64,000 nucleotides of DNA from the NCBI GenBank assembly GCA_002901265.1, contig PPHI01000044.1, positions 1 through 64,000 on the forward strand, written 5' to 3'. This document shows positions 8,827 through 19,646 of this stretch, piece by piece (positions within the stretch are counted from its first letter, which is position 1; each line of letters begins with the position of its first letter). A model generated the notes under the pieces. That model worked only from the letters and a program-made list of their open reading frames with translations. It searched no databases and had not been told where the DNA came from. The DNA comes from Rhodopirellula baltica. GTDB lineage: Bacteria; Planctomycetota; Planctomycetia; Pirellulales; Pirellulaceae. The translations under genes and the position numbers were made by a program.

Positions 8827-11800
8827 CTACCTCGTCAGCGAATCCAGATACTGTGCGATTTGAACGGCGCCTGCACCTTGGACCATGCTGTGGTGGTGAC
8901 CTTCGACCACCTTCGATTCAACGAATGTGGCCCAGCGTGACCAACCACGGTCTGGCCGAACGTCCGCTTGCCCCGGAACTTCTTTAGGACGCAGCAAATG
9001 AACTGGGATGTCAATCGCGGTCAATTCGCAGTCCTGACAAAGCTTCACGTGGTGTGAAAACAACCGCTGCAGATCTTCGATGACTTTCTGGACCACCAAC
9101 TCTGGTTGCGATTCAACGAGAACACCAAGCCGTCTTGCATGTTCGTATAAAAACGGCAACTGTTCGTCCGGCGAAAGATCCCCGAGTTGCTCCAACGAAA
9201 GATCGATCCCGTAGTCCATTCCGGCGGACGGTCCATCCGGGTCACTCTTTGTAGGAACGGTGCTGTCCAGCAACACCAATGCAGACACATTGATTCCGAG
9301 TTCGGTCAGGTGGCGAGCAACTTCAAAAGCGAACACGCCACCGAGCGACCATCCGCCCAGTACCATTCGTTGCCCTAAATTGGCTTGTTGAATCTGTTCC
9401 GCGTAGTCGGCTGCCAATTGCTGGATCGTCGACGGAAGCGTTTCCGCTCCGTAAAGCCCACGTGCACGAACGGCGAACATTCCCTGGTCATGGGGAAGTG
9501 CCTTGGCAATCTCACGATAACATCGAACAATCCCACCCGGCGGATGCACCATCACGATAGGGGTCGACGAAGAATGCCCCGTCAAGGAAACAAGTAGAGA
9601 CTCTGACGACTCTTCATTCGGTTCGGCGGAGACGTAAGTCAGCGACGCCTCTCCAAATTGCTTACGGACCCTATCCGGATAGAGCTGGCAAAGTCGTTTC
9701 GCAACTAAACGAACTTCACTCTCGTCAAACAAAAGCGAACTTGGCACATTGATCTGCAACTCGCTACTCAGACGACTCGCCAAGGTTGCGGCCCCAAGCG
9801 AAGTGCCACCGGATTCGAAGAAATTATCATCGATGCCGATCGACATCGCCGTGGCCCCGTTTCCACCGCTCAATTCTTCCATGAATCGTGACAGTAGAAA
9901 CGCTTCCAAATCCGTTCGCGGCTTCGTCACCGGGCGTTCGCTTCCGACACTCTGAAGCGACAATTTCTCGCGAAGCACTTTGCCGCTTGTCCCAACTGGC
10001 AAACGATCAAGAGCGTGGATGATCGCCGGGCGTTTGTAGGCAGGCAGAATTTCACGAAGGTCCAGTCGAACCGTGTCAACGGTTGCATTCGCGTTCAACT
10101 CGACGAAGGCGACTAAGCGATCACCACTCGATCGATCAACAACAACAGCCGCACGTCGGACAGTATCAAGGCTTTCAATTCGCTGTTCGATCTCTTCCGT
10201 TTCGATCCGGTATCCGGCAACCTTCACCTGATGATCAATGCGTCCCAGAAATTCGATTGATCCGTCAGCCAGCTTGCGTCCCCGGTCACCTGTCAAATAG
10301 ACACGTTTTGAACAAACCGATCCAAGACTTCTATCTTCGAAATGGACGAAAGCACCGGCGGTCAATTCGGGACGATTGAGATATCCGATCGCCAGCCCGT
10401 TGCCGGCAATCGCTATTTGCCCGATGCCGCCACAGGGTTGCTGACACAAACAGTCGTTCAGGATGAAGATTTCCGTACCATCAATCGGAAAGCCGATAGG
10501 AATGACGCGTCTCGGATCAATCGACTCGTTGACTCGCATTGCGGTCGCTTCGACAGCTGCTTCGGTGGGTCCATATAAATTCCAGACGGTACCACGAAAA
10601 CTCTTGCGAATTTTACTCACGATAGAGTGTGTCAACGATTCACCACCACACCAAAGCTGCCGAAGCGATTTTAGTCCGCTATACCGAAGTCCGCTGTACT
10701 GAAGATGGTCTGCGAGTGCGGCGTGAAAACTTGGAACGGCTGGAAACACCGTGACGTCATATTCATTGATCAATTCGACAAGGTGATCAAAATCGACTGG
10801 CCCCGGTTTTGTCGGCCACACCAATCCGGCATTCTGATGCAACGCAGACAAGACGGTTGCCATCGCGGCATCAAATTGGTGTGAAAGTACAACCAGGATT
10901 TGATCAGAAGAATCAAGTGGTATCTCACGACGACGCCACCGCAATGTATTCGTGATCGCCGAATGCGACACGACAACACCTTTAGGTTTTCCCGTCGATC
11001 CAGAGGTGTAGATGATATAAGCTGGCTGTTCTGGAAACACCGATGGCAGATCGAGGCACTCCATTGCCGACTGATCGGCCCGGTCGAACTCAAAACCGGT
11101 GACGCTGATGATCGGCACACCGAATTTCGCCGCCCATTCGCAATCCAGATCAGAAACAACCGTACGGATGGACGCATCCGATTTCAGCACTTCTGCTTCG
11201 ACCGAGGGCTGTGAACGATCGATCGGGACAGCGGTGCCGCCAGCCAACATCACACCCAAAATTCCGATCCAAGCGTCGGAGGATCGTGACAGACAAACAG
11301 GAACAACATCACCAACAGCCACACCCTGATTGATGAGCATGCTGGCGAACTGTTTTGCTTGTCGCACCATCAACGATTCACTGTGTGCCAATAACTCGCC
11401 GATCGTTCCGGCAGCCGGTTCCGATTCGCTGCCAAGCGAACCTGCTTGCGTCAAATGGTGCTGACCAACCGGAGTCTGTGGTGACGAGAGGCACGCAATT
11501 GCCAATCGTGACAACGCTTTGCTCATTGAATCAATCGTCGCGGAATCAAACAATTCCGCGTCATAGCAAATCATCCCACGCAGTCGATCATCACCGAATT
11601 CAAAAACAAACTCGAGATCGTAGTGGCACGTCGGATGATCGATTGTAAACACATCCTGGCGCAGACCAGCGAATTGGCCGTGGTCAGAAATGTTGTGCGT
11701 ATCATTGCCGAACAGGAACCCAGCTCGACCTTGTTCACTTTTGACGTGCGATTTTTCGAAGGTGCACGAAACCTGGAACAACGGGTGATGACTGTTGTCA

Positions 11801-12912
11801 CGCATCGTTGCAACGCGTTTGACGATCTCGGCAAACGGAACTCTTTCATTGTCCAACGCATGCACTAGCGTTGCGCCGGCCGTCTTCACGACTTGCTGAA
11901 AAGACGGGTTCGCACAGAAGTCTGCGACAATCGGCAACATGTTGACGAAGAACCCAACAGTCTGCTCAAACCGACGATTGCTGCGACCGGAAAACGGCAC
12001 CCCAATCGCGAATCGCTGTTGGTCGCTGAAGCGTGCCAACAATGACTGTACCAGCCCCAGAACGACCGTGTTTTCGGTCACTCCTGTTTGGCGTGCAAGT
12101 TCAATGACGTGTTGTGTTGTTTCGTGCGAAAATGAAAGCTGACAGACATTCGCACGATGTCCGCTCCGTGCGGGACGTTCAAAATCGAGCGGCAATCCCA
12201 GTAGCGGACTGACTCCGGCGAGTTGTTGCTCCCACTCTTGCAAGCTTCGTTCGGCGTCACCGGAAGTCAACCAACGACGTTGCTGCTCGACGAACTCTCG
12301 GTAATGATTGGCGGGCGGATCCAGTTTCGCCCCCGCACCTATTGTCGCTGCCGAGTACAACTCGCCGATTTCTTGCATCATGATCACCAAGGACCAAAAA
12401 TCGACGACGATGTGATGGGTGATCGCGATCACTACGACATCGTCATTGGCAACACGCAGGCACACCAATCGCAACAGCGGGCCGGTGCGAAGGTCAAACG
12501 GCTTGGTGCACTCGGCAAGCATTCTCGCCCGCAGCGTTTCGTCCGTCGCCCCTGGCATGTCGATGACGTCAAAGCTGGGCTGTAGTTCGTCGACCACGCG
12601 TTGGACCGGTTGGCCATCGTCGTCATCATTAAACACCGTACGAAGCACATCGTGCCGCCGAACCATTTGGTCGACCGCCGATTTTAAGGCAACCAGGTCC
12701 AGTGGAGATCGAAAGCGAGACGGAAAGAATACATTCGACGCGGTCTGTCGTGGTTCACGTTGAAACGCAAACCACAACCCTTGCTGCCCAACGGACTGCG
12801 GAAACCAACGGCCCGTGTTCGCAGAGCTTTCTCGTTCGGCTTTTTCTTTCAGCAGACGAGCTAACAGGTCACGCTTTTCCTGGCTCGACAAGCCGTCCAA
12901 TAACTCATCCAC
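8827..12912 (-). CDS. Nonribosomal peptide synthetase, C-A-T-TE
   Basis: A 1361-residue single-module NRPS. A short charged helix (DELLDGLSSQEKRDL) may dock to the PKS. The condensation domain (about 40-470) has HHIVVDFW near residue 165, where the classic motif has G after D. The adenylation domain (about 500-1000) shows YTSGSTGKPKG, NLYGPTEAAVE, YLTGDRGRK, VKVAGYRIE and PVGTSGKV. Hand alignment to the GrsA pocket puts Asp at position 235 and Lys at 517, as expected for an alpha-amino acid; the other pocket residues match no code I know. The carrier domain has FFESGGTSLG with its Ser near 1038, and the thioesterase has GWSLGG (Ser near 1189) and a late His in GHHHSM. The GTG start overlaps the PKS stop by 8 bp, implying translational coupling. 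Confidence 0.95.
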   Translation of the reverse strand: MDELLDGLSSQEKRDLLARLLKEKAERESSANTGRWFPQSVGQQGLWFAFQREPRQTASNVFFPSRFRSPLDLVALKSAVDQMVRRHDVLRTVFNDDDDGQPVQRVVDELQPSFDVIDMPGATDETLRARMLAECTKPFDLRTGPLLRLVCLRVANDDVVVIAITHHIVVDFWSLVIMMQEIGELYSAATIGAGAKLDPPANHYREFVEQQRRWLTSGDAERSLQEWEQQLAGVSPLLGLPLDFERPARSGHRANVCQLSFSHETTQHVIELARQTGVTENTVVLGLVQSLLARFSDQQRFAIGVPFSGRSNRRFEQTVGFFVNMLPIVADFCANPSFQQVVKTAGATLVHALDNERVPFAEIVKRVATMRDNSHHPLFQVSCTFEKSHVKSEQGRAGFLFGNDTHNISDHGQFAGLRQDVFTIDHPTCHYDLEFVFEFGDDRLRGMICYDAELFDSATIDSMSKALSRLAIACLSSPQTPVGQHHLTQAGSLGSESEPAAGTIGELLAHSESLMVRQAKQFASMLINQGVAVGDVVPVCLSRSSDAWIGILGVMLAGGTAVPIDRSQPSVEAEVLKSDASIRTVVSDLDCEWAAKFGVPIISVTGFEFDRADQSAMECLDLPSVFPEQPAYIIYTSGSTGKPKGVVVSHSAITNTLRWRRREIPLDSSDQILVVLSHQFDAAMATVLSALHQNAGLVWPTKPGPVDFDHLVELINEYDVTVFPAVPSFHAALADHLQYSGLRYSGLKSLRQLWCGGESLTHSIVSKIRKSFRGTVWNLYGPTEAAVEATAMRVNESIDPRRVIPIGFPIDGTEIFILNDCLCQQPCGGIGQIAIAGNGLAIGYLNRPELTAGAFVHFEDRSLGSVCSKRVYLTGDRGRKLADGSIEFLGRIDHQVKVAGYRIETEEIEQRIESLDTVRRAAVVVDRSSGDRLVAFVELNANATVDTVRLDLREILPAYKRPAIIHALDRLPVGTSGKVLREKLSLQSVGSERPVTKPRTDLEAFLLSRFMEELSGGNGATAMSIGIDDNFFESGGTSLGAATLASRLSSELQINVPSSLLFDESEVRLVAKRLCQLYPDRVRKQFGEASLTYVSAEPNEESSESLLVSLTGHSSSTPIVMVHPPGGIVRCYREIAKALPHDQGMFAVRARGLYGAETLPSTIQQLAADYAEQIQQANLGQRMVLGGWSLGGVFAFEVARHLTELGINVSALVLLDSTVPTKSDPDGPSAGMDYGIDLSLEQLGDLSPDEQLPFLYEHARRLGVLVESQPELVVQKVIEDLQRLFSHHVKLCQDCELTAIDIPVHLLRPKEVPGQADVRPDRGWSRWATFVESKVVEGHHHSMVQGAGAVQIAQYLDSLTR

Positions 12913-15900
12913 CGCCCAGCTTACCTTCTGACTCGTTCATCAATTTTGCCAACAACTCGTCAACCGACGCATCACTCATGGCGGGTAGCTGATCGAGCAA
13001 CTGCTGCGTCGAAACCGCGTTTGCCGAATCTGTTGGTGCCGCATCGGAATCTCCGAAGATCAACGTCGCAGCGTTTGTCAGTTCGTTCAACCCCTCGGCT
13101 CGCATCAGGTCCGCGATCGGCATTTCGATTTGTAAGCGACTTTCGATCCAGTTCCGCATCTCGACGGCCATCAGCGAATCCAGACCGAGCGACAACAAAG
13201 GACGATCCCAAGGAAGCTCGTCCGCGTCGATTCCCAGTAGCGTCGCAGCTTTTTGCCCAATGATAGCGGCGATCAGGTTGCGGCGTTCGCCAGCATCGGT
13301 ATCACGTATTTCTTCGGCGGTGGCTAGTCGAGTGGTATGAATTGAGTGGTCCGAACGTCCCTGCAGTAGATGTGCAAACCGTGGAGAGACGTCACCGGTT
13401 AAGCCGAGCCCACGCCACTTGCTCCAATCCATCCGCAAGACACTTTGATCGGTCAAATCCTGAGCCAAAATATGGCCCAGGCAACGCATCGCTTCATCGG
13501 CAGAGAACGTCAGTACGCCTTGACGCTCCAAACGTTGGCTCAATTCGTTGCGTGCGGCCAGGTAGCCGACTTCGCCGACGTGTCCCCAATTGATTGCGAC
13601 ACCTGGCAAACCGATGAAACGCCGGTGATGTGCCAGCGAATCCAAAAACGCATTGGCCGCCGAGTAGTTCGCTTGCCCTGCATGCCCGAACAGGCTGGAC
13701 AATGACGAAAACAAGACGAAGTGATCGAGGTCATAATCGCTGGTTACGTCATGCAAATTCCAACCGCCCTGGACTTTCGGTCGCAAGACACGTTCCAAGG
13801 TCTCGCGATCAAGATCAGCCAACAAACGATCTTCGAGAACCATTGCCGTATGAAAGACGCCGGCAAGCGGCGGGAGTTCTCTTTCAATTTCGTCCGCGAT
13901 CTGCTGGACGGACTGTCGTTTGACAAGGTCGACCGGTTTGTGCCGAATCGTGATTTGGTATTTCGCCTCGATTTCCCGCACTGCGGTAATCACATCTGGC
14001 GAAAGCTTTTGGCTGCGACCGCCAAGTACCAAGTGCTTCGCGCCACGTTCGACGAGCCACTCGGCAACACGCAACCCGAATCCGCCCATTCCTCCGGCGA
14101 TCCAATAGGTCCGATCGGCATGCAACCTAACCGATGTGTCGGTGCCAGCGAAAACGTGGTTGGGCTCCAGCTTGTAATCGATGACGACTTTGCCGATGTG
14201 CTTGGCCTGCTGCATCCAGCGGAACGATTGATCGGTTTCATCCGCATCAAAGACTTTGATCGGAAGAGCCTGTAACTCTCCGCTTTCAAAACGCTTGACC
14301 AATTGCCGAAGCATTTTGCCCAACCGTTCTGGCTGATGGCGAATCAATTGATCCAGGTCGATCGCCATGAACGACAGGTTGTTTTTCAGCGGCATCATTC
14401 CCAGCGGAGCATCCGCATAGATATCGCGTTTGCCGATTTCCAAGAAACGACCGCCAATGGACAAGATCGATAGTCCCTGACGGATCGCGTCGCCGGGTAA
14501 CGAATTCAGGATAACGTCCACGCCGCGACCGGCAGTATGCTTGGTAACTTGGCGACCAAATCGCAGCGAACGGGAATCCATCACCAATTCAGCGCCGGCG
14601 ACTCGAACGAAGGCACGTTTTTCGTCGGTTCCTGCGGTGGCATAGATCTTTGCACCGGCTGATTTTGCCAATTGGATGGCAGCCAATCCGACCCCGCCGC
14701 TGGCCGAATGGATCAACACCGATTCATCTTCGCGGATCCGAGCCAAATCGGACAATGCATATTCGGCAGTCAAGAATGCGATCGGAATCGCTGCCGCTTC
14801 GGCGTGTGACAGCACGGATGGCTTGCGAGCGACCAACTCTTGTTTAACTTGCACATGCGTCGCAAAGGCACCAGGGGCAACCGCGATGACTTCGTCGCCG
14901 ATGCTGAATTCTGTAACGCCACGTCCGACACGAATCACTTCGCCGCTGCACTCCGCACCTAAAACAGGCGGGCCGTCCGGCAAGCCAGGGTACAGGTCAA
15001 GCGCCTTCATGACGTCGCTAAAGTTCAGCCCAGCGGCAAAGACACGAATCTCGACTTCGTTGTCAGCCAATTCGGCCGCGGCGACCGATCGATATGCAAG
15101 CTGGTCGATCGAGTTCGCTTCGCCACGATATAGTTTGCTGCGAGATCGAGCTTTACTTTCCGGCCGAAGTGGCAGACGTTCGGAAGGCTCGAAACGTCGA
15201 ACCCAGCGAATCGTATCCCGATACATCACTTCGTCTTCGTCATCGGTTCGCGAAACCAATTCGTCGACCAAACGGTCTTGGCACGACGGATCGACGTTTT
15301 CCAAATCGACCAGACGTGTTTTTAATCGAGTCAATTCGCTGGCAATGACACGGCCGATTCCGATCAGCGGGGCGGCCGCAACGACGATCGAGTCAGTCCG
15401 CTTATCGCTTGGCTGGGCATGACAAGTGATGACAAACAGTCGTGCCACGGCTTGTTGAATCGACTTTTCTTCAGCCGATTGCCATGCGGCCGCCAAGTGC
15501 ATGGGGGCCAGCGAAGTCAGGATTGTGGATTTTTCGAGCGCGTTTGAATCCAGTTCTGCGTTCTCGGGGACGTCGATCCCCCATAAGTAGACGATGTCCG
15601 TCACGCCATCACCGACATCCGCCAGCAGACGATCAAAGTGCGTGCGGTCTTCTGGATCAATAATAAACGCACTGTCCCCGAGGCGTTTGAACGTGGTGCC
15701 GTGCTGGACCGAGATCACACGATCGCCCGCAGGCAATCGCTCGCCAATTTTTGCAGCGATTCCCGTTAGATCTGAAAACACCAGCCATTTACGGGGCGTT
15801 TCGATCAGTTGCGATTCAAGCTTTTCCGCCGGTTTCCAGCAATATCGATAGAGCAAGTCATCGATTTTGTTGTGACGTTGGCTGCCCGAGACTCGCATGC

Positions 15901-18900
15901 TTTCGAAACCATGCAGTTTGACCACCAACCGTCCGAATGCGTTGTAGACTGCTAGGTCAGCCACCATTCGGTAGCGATCTTTGCGCAAGATTTTTGCGAC
16001 CACCACAAGGTTGGATTCGATCGGTCCGAACACGTCGATCGACGCGATGCGGTTTGGCAAATACAAACCGCCTGACGGGTCATCAAACGCCGGATCGGCA
16101 ACAACCATTGCATGGAAGCAGCTATCGAGTAACGACGCATCGACGGAGAACCGGTCGCTATGGTCGCCGGGATCACGTTCCAACGGCAGCACGACTTTGG
16201 CGACCGCTTTGTAATCTTCGCGACTCGCTTCCAGCACTCCGCGAAAACGAAGGTCATAGTTCAATCCGAGGTCTTCACAGTGCCCGTACAGTTGGTCGGC
16301 CGTAATGGGTTGTGAATGAGCCGTCGACACGGACTTGCACTGGAAGTTTTCCGTTTCGCGCGAGACCACCGAATGACTTAAGTCAGCGGTCGCGATCGGC
16401 GTCCAATCGGTTTGATCGATGTCGCTGCGAGTGATCGTGACTTGCCGTCGATGGACATCATATTTTGTTTGAATGCGAATCGGCGAATCGGGCGACAGCA
16501 TACACGCGCCCAACATACGAAAGTTTTCGATGGAAACGACGTCATCAGGATGCACCTGTTCGCCCACGGCAATGCAAAGGCGCAACAGGGCGGCAGCGGG
16601 AAGCACACATGAGTTTCGAACGCGGTGGTCGGCTAAGATCGCTTGACAATCCAAATCGACTCGCGTCATCCAAGTGGGCTGGTCATCGTCGCAGCGGTTC
16701 CCCAAGACAGGGTGCCATTGTTCGACCGACCGCATCTGCAAAGACTCCGCCGACTCTGCCCATAGATGACGTCGCGTCATTGCCAGTGGCGGAAGTTGCT
16801 GGGAACCTGAAAACACCCCATGGTCCGAATCGCTATCCAAATCGCTCAACTGCCCCGTCGACAATTCGATCGGGTAGCCTGCATTAAACAATGCGGCTTT
16901 GGCAGTCGCGAATTGCAGTGCGTCAGACTGTTTGCGATTCAACGACGCGACGGTGACACAGTTCGCACCACGCTGGGAATAGCATTCGTCGATCGAGTAA
17001 GCGAGTACAGGGTGCGGCCCGAGCTCGATCGCAAAACGAACATCGGCGTCAAGCAACTCGTCCATCGCGTCGGCGAAGCGAACGGATTGGCGAACGTTGT
17101 CCCACCAGTAACTCGCGTCCAACTTTTGCCCGTCAATGAATTTCCCAGTCACAGTGCTGATCATCGGCACGTCACATTCGGTCGGACGAAGTGACGCCAG
17201 CGACTTCACGAGCTCTGTTTTGACGGGATCGACAAGCGGACTGTGGAATGCATATTCAACCTTCAATTGTCGGCAAAAGATGTTCTTCGCTTCCAGCCGC
17301 GTAGCCAATGCTTCGACCGCGTCTTTGCATCCGGACAACGTCAACGACGCTGGACCGTTGATTGCGGCGATCGAAATTTTTTGTTCGAGTCCACGGAGCC
17401 ACTCGGTAGCTTCGTCAAGTCGCAATCCGACGGCGATCATCGCTCCGCGGCTCGTTGCCAAATCCATCGTGCGTCCACGATGAACCGCGACGGCGGCGGC
17501 TTCATCGAACGTCAACGCACCCGATAGGTACGCGGCAGCAATTTCGCCGACACTGTGACCGACAACGACGGACGGCGTTATTCCGGCGTCTTTCCAAACG
17601 GCAGCCAATGCGATTTGCAGCGCATACAAACTAGGCTGCGCGATCGATGTCTGCTGCATTCGCGATTCAGATTCGCCGCGACTTAATTCTTCATGCAATG
17701 ACCAGTCGACATGCTCGCTAAACGCCTTGTCACAGCGGTCAATCACGTCAGCAAACACCGGGCACTGCTGCAGAAACTCCCGTCCCATCGCCCACCATTG
17801 CGGTCCTTGACCGCAACAGACGAATGCCAGTTTGGGCGTCTCCTGCGAATTCAGATTCGAATTCACCGCCGAAACGAGAGTGTCTGGTTCTTCGGCAATC
17901 CGCCGGAGGTCGTCGATCAGTTGTTGGCAGTCATTTCCAATCGCCACACTGCGGAAGGCATGGTGCGTACGACGTTGACTGGCAGTGCGAATGATGTGGT
18001 CGACCGGCACATTGGTGGACGACAAGTGATCGGCCCAGTCCTTGGCAGTTTCGACCAGTGCTTGAGGATTGTGTCCTGTGACCGGCAAACAGTGATAGCC
18101 GGTCGACGTTCGTTTGGCGGGCTTGGACGAGGTCGATCGCGAACCGCATGGTTCAACCATCGGTTCACTGAGAATCAGGTGGGCGTTGGCACCACCATAG
18201 CCGAAACCGTTGATCCCGGCGACAAGGTTTCCGTCCCGTTTCCAGGCAGACGTTTGCTTTGCAACCGATAGCCCTAAACCGCCAAAATCGATTGCGGGAT
18301 TCGGCGTTGCGAAGTTCAAATGCGCCGGGATCGTTTGATGTTTAATGGCCAGCGCGACCTTGATCACACTTGCGATACCGGCACCCGCTTCCAAGTGCCC
18401 GATATTGGTTTTCACGCTGCCGATCGTGCAGGGCGTTCCGCTGGATACGCCATAACAACTGCCAATGGCGCGCGCTTCGATGGGGTCGCCGACCGGGGTA
18501 CCTGTGCCGTGCGCTTCGACGTAGCTGATTTCCGATGGATGAACTTTTGCACGCTCCATCGTTTTGCGTATCAGCGAAGCCTGTGCTTCACCACTGGGGA
18601 CCGTCAACCCTTCGGTACGGCCATCTTGGTTGGTGGCGGATCCTCGGATGACCGCATAGATCTGGTCACCTTCCGCGATGGCATCCGAAAGACGTTTGAG
18701 CAACACCATCCCGGCGCCTTCACTTCGCACGTAGCCATTTGCAGACGCGTCGAATGTTTTGCAGCGTCCGTCTGGTGAAAGGACCCCCAGTTGACTGAAT
18801 GCCACATAGAAATCGGGCATCAACAACGCGTTCACACCTCCGGCGAACGCCATCTGGTTTTCGGAGTCTTGCAGACTTTCGCACGCCAAATGAACTGCGA

Positions 18901-19561
18901 TTAGTGATGACGAACAGGCAGTATCGATCGCCAAGCTTTCGCCACGCAAGTCGAAGCAATACGAGATCCGATTGGCGGCGATGCTGCTGCTGCCGCCGGT
19001 ATTGCTGTACGGACCGATCACTCCTCGATCGCGCGCGCTTAATGCCGCGACGGAGTAGTCGATGCTGCTGATACCAACATGGACCGATACGTTTTGCCCG
19101 GCCAACCGTTGCAGTGGAACGCCTGCGTCTTCGGCGGCGCGGTAAGCGGATTCCAGCAACATTCGCTGCTGTGGGTCCATAGCCGACGCTTCTCGAGGTG
19201 AGATCCGAAACAGGTCGGGATCAAAGCGATCAATGTCGTGAACGTAGCCCCCCCAGCGGCTTTGCGTTTTGCCGGGTCGGGCGCGTCCGCCACAATAAAA
19301 CTTTTCCAACGACCAACGATCCGGCGGAGTCATACTGATCGCTTCGCGACCATTCTTTAGAAGTTCCCAGTAGCGCAGTGGACTGTCACATCCGCCTGGA
19401 AATCGACATCCGAGCCCAATGATTGCGATTGGTTGGTATGCGTCACACACTTCGATCGTCGACCTCAAGAGTTGCTTTTCGCGACGCGCAATCCATTTCG
19501 CATCTAGGTATGTTCTGGATACTTCGCCACTCGTTCCGAGTAGCCATCGCAGTTTAACCAA
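12905..19561 (-). CDS. Type I polyketide synthase, KS-AT-DH-ER-KR-ACP
   Basis: A 2218-residue modular PKS. The KS (about 43-465) has DTACSSS, EAHGTGT and NIGHLEAGAG, so Cys-His-His are intact. The AT (about 575-850) has GHSVGE and YAFHS, closer to malonyl- than methylmalonyl-specific enzymes. The DH (about 950-1230) has HRVRNSCVLP, where the usual G of HxxxGxxxxP is N, and DSCFH for DxxxH. The ER (about 1473-1790) has ASGGVGLAAIQLA. The KR (about 1817-2000) has GGMGGFG, the Ser in LFSSLSS and the Tyr in QANYSAAN. The ACP has LGLDSL with Ser near 2128. A structural KR-like region fills 1260-1440, and no methyltransferase was seen. The start is TTG with GAGGA 12 nt upstream; a later GTG just before the KS is possible. 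It probably hands its acyl chain to the NRPS. Confidence 0.95.
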   Translation of the reverse strand: MVKLRWLLGTSGEVSRTYLDAKWIARREKQLLRSTIEVCDAYQPIAIIGLGCRFPGGCDSPLRYWELLKNGREAISMTPPDRWSLEKFYCGGRARPGKTQSRWGGYVHDIDRFDPDLFRISPREASAMDPQQRMLLESAYRAAEDAGVPLQRLAGQNVSVHVGISSIDYSVAALSARDRGVIGPYSNTGGSSSIAANRISYCFDLRGESLAIDTACSSSLIAVHLACESLQDSENQMAFAGGVNALLMPDFYVAFSQLGVLSPDGRCKTFDASANGYVRSEGAGMVLLKRLSDAIAEGDQIYAVIRGSATNQDGRTEGLTVPSGEAQASLIRKTMERAKVHPSEISYVEAHGTGTPVGDPIEARAIGSCYGVSSGTPCTIGSVKTNIGHLEAGAGIASVIKVALAIKHQTIPAHLNFATPNPAIDFGGLGLSVAKQTSAWKRDGNLVAGINGFGYGGANAHLILSEPMVEPCGSRSTSSKPAKRTSTGYHCLPVTGHNPQALVETAKDWADHLSSTNVPVDHIIRTASQRRTHHAFRSVAIGNDCQQLIDDLRRIAEEPDTLVSAVNSNLNSQETPKLAFVCCGQGPQWWAMGREFLQQCPVFADVIDRCDKAFSEHVDWSLHEELSRGESESRMQQTSIAQPSLYALQIALAAVWKDAGITPSVVVGHSVGEIAAAYLSGALTFDEAAAVAVHRGRTMDLATSRGAMIAVGLRLDEATEWLRGLEQKISIAAINGPASLTLSGCKDAVEALATRLEAKNIFCRQLKVEYAFHSPLVDPVKTELVKSLASLRPTECDVPMISTVTGKFIDGQKLDASYWWDNVRQSVRFADAMDELLDADVRFAIELGPHPVLAYSIDECYSQRGANCVTVASLNRKQSDALQFATAKAALFNAGYPIELSTGQLSDLDSDSDHGVFSGSQQLPPLAMTRRHLWAESAESLQMRSVEQWHPVLGNRCDDDQPTWMTRVDLDCQAILADHRVRNSCVLPAAALLRLCIAVGEQVHPDDVVSIENFRMLGACMLSPDSPIRIQTKYDVHRRQVTITRSDIDQTDWTPIATADLSHSVVSRETENFQCKSVSTAHSQPITADQLYGHCEDLGLNYDLRFRGVLEASREDYKAVAKVVLPLERDPGDHSDRFSVDASLLDSCFHAMVVADPAFDDPSGGLYLPNRIASIDVFGPIESNLVVVAKILRKDRYRMVADLAVYNAFGRLVVKLHGFESMRVSGSQRHNKIDDLLYRYCWKPAEKLESQLIETPRKWLVFSDLTGIAAKIGERLPAGDRVISVQHGTTFKRLGDSAFIIDPEDRTHFDRLLADVGDGVTDIVYLWGIDVPENAELDSNALEKSTILTSLAPMHLAAAWQSAEEKSIQQAVARLFVITCHAQPSDKRTDSIVVAAAPLIGIGRVIASELTRLKTRLVDLENVDPSCQDRLVDELVSRTDDEDEVMYRDTIRWVRRFEPSERLPLRPESKARSRSKLYRGEANSIDQLAYRSVAAAELADNEVEIRVFAAGLNFSDVMKALDLYPGLPDGPPVLGAECSGEVIRVGRGVTEFSIGDEVIAVAPGAFATHVQVKQELVARKPSVLSHAEAAAIPIAFLTAEYALSDLARIREDESVLIHSASGGVGLAAIQLAKSAGAKIYATAGTDEKRAFVRVAGAELVMDSRSLRFGRQVTKHTAGRGVDVILNSLPGDAIRQGLSILSIGGRFLEIGKRDIYADAPLGMMPLKNNLSFMAIDLDQLIRHQPERLGKMLRQLVKRFESGELQALPIKVFDADETDQSFRWMQQAKHIGKVVIDYKLEPNHVFAGTDTSVRLHADRTYWIAGGMGGFGLRVAEWLVERGAKHLVLGGRSQKLSPDVITAVREIEAKYQITIRHKPVDLVKRQSVQQIADEIERELPPLAGVFHTAMVLEDRLLADLDRETLERVLRPKVQGGWNLHDVTSDYDLDHFVLFSSLSSLFGHAGQANYSAANAFLDSLAHHRRFIGLPGVAINWGHVGEVGYLAARNELSQRLERQGVLTFSADEAMRCLGHILAQDLTDQSVLRMDWSKWRGLGLTGDVSPRFAHLLQGRSDHSIHTTRLATAEEIRDTDAGERRNLIAAIIGQKAATLLGIDADELPWDRPLLSLGLDSLMAVEMRNWIESRLQIEMPIADLMRAEGLNELTNAATLIFGDSDAAPTDSANAVSTQQLLDQLPAMSDASVDELLAKLMNESEGKLGGG

Positions 19562-19646
19562 CCGCTATATCCTCGCAGATTATGGAGGTATCGAGAGGGC
19601 GATGAACTACAGGTGAGGCGAAGTAGGCAAGCTGTTCGAAAAATGC

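Noticed and set aside
14676-15422. A 248-codon plus-strand frame inside the PKS gene
   Set aside because: It is antisense to the ER region, rich in Ser, Arg and Ala, and has no domain; a shadow of biased codon use in the PKS.
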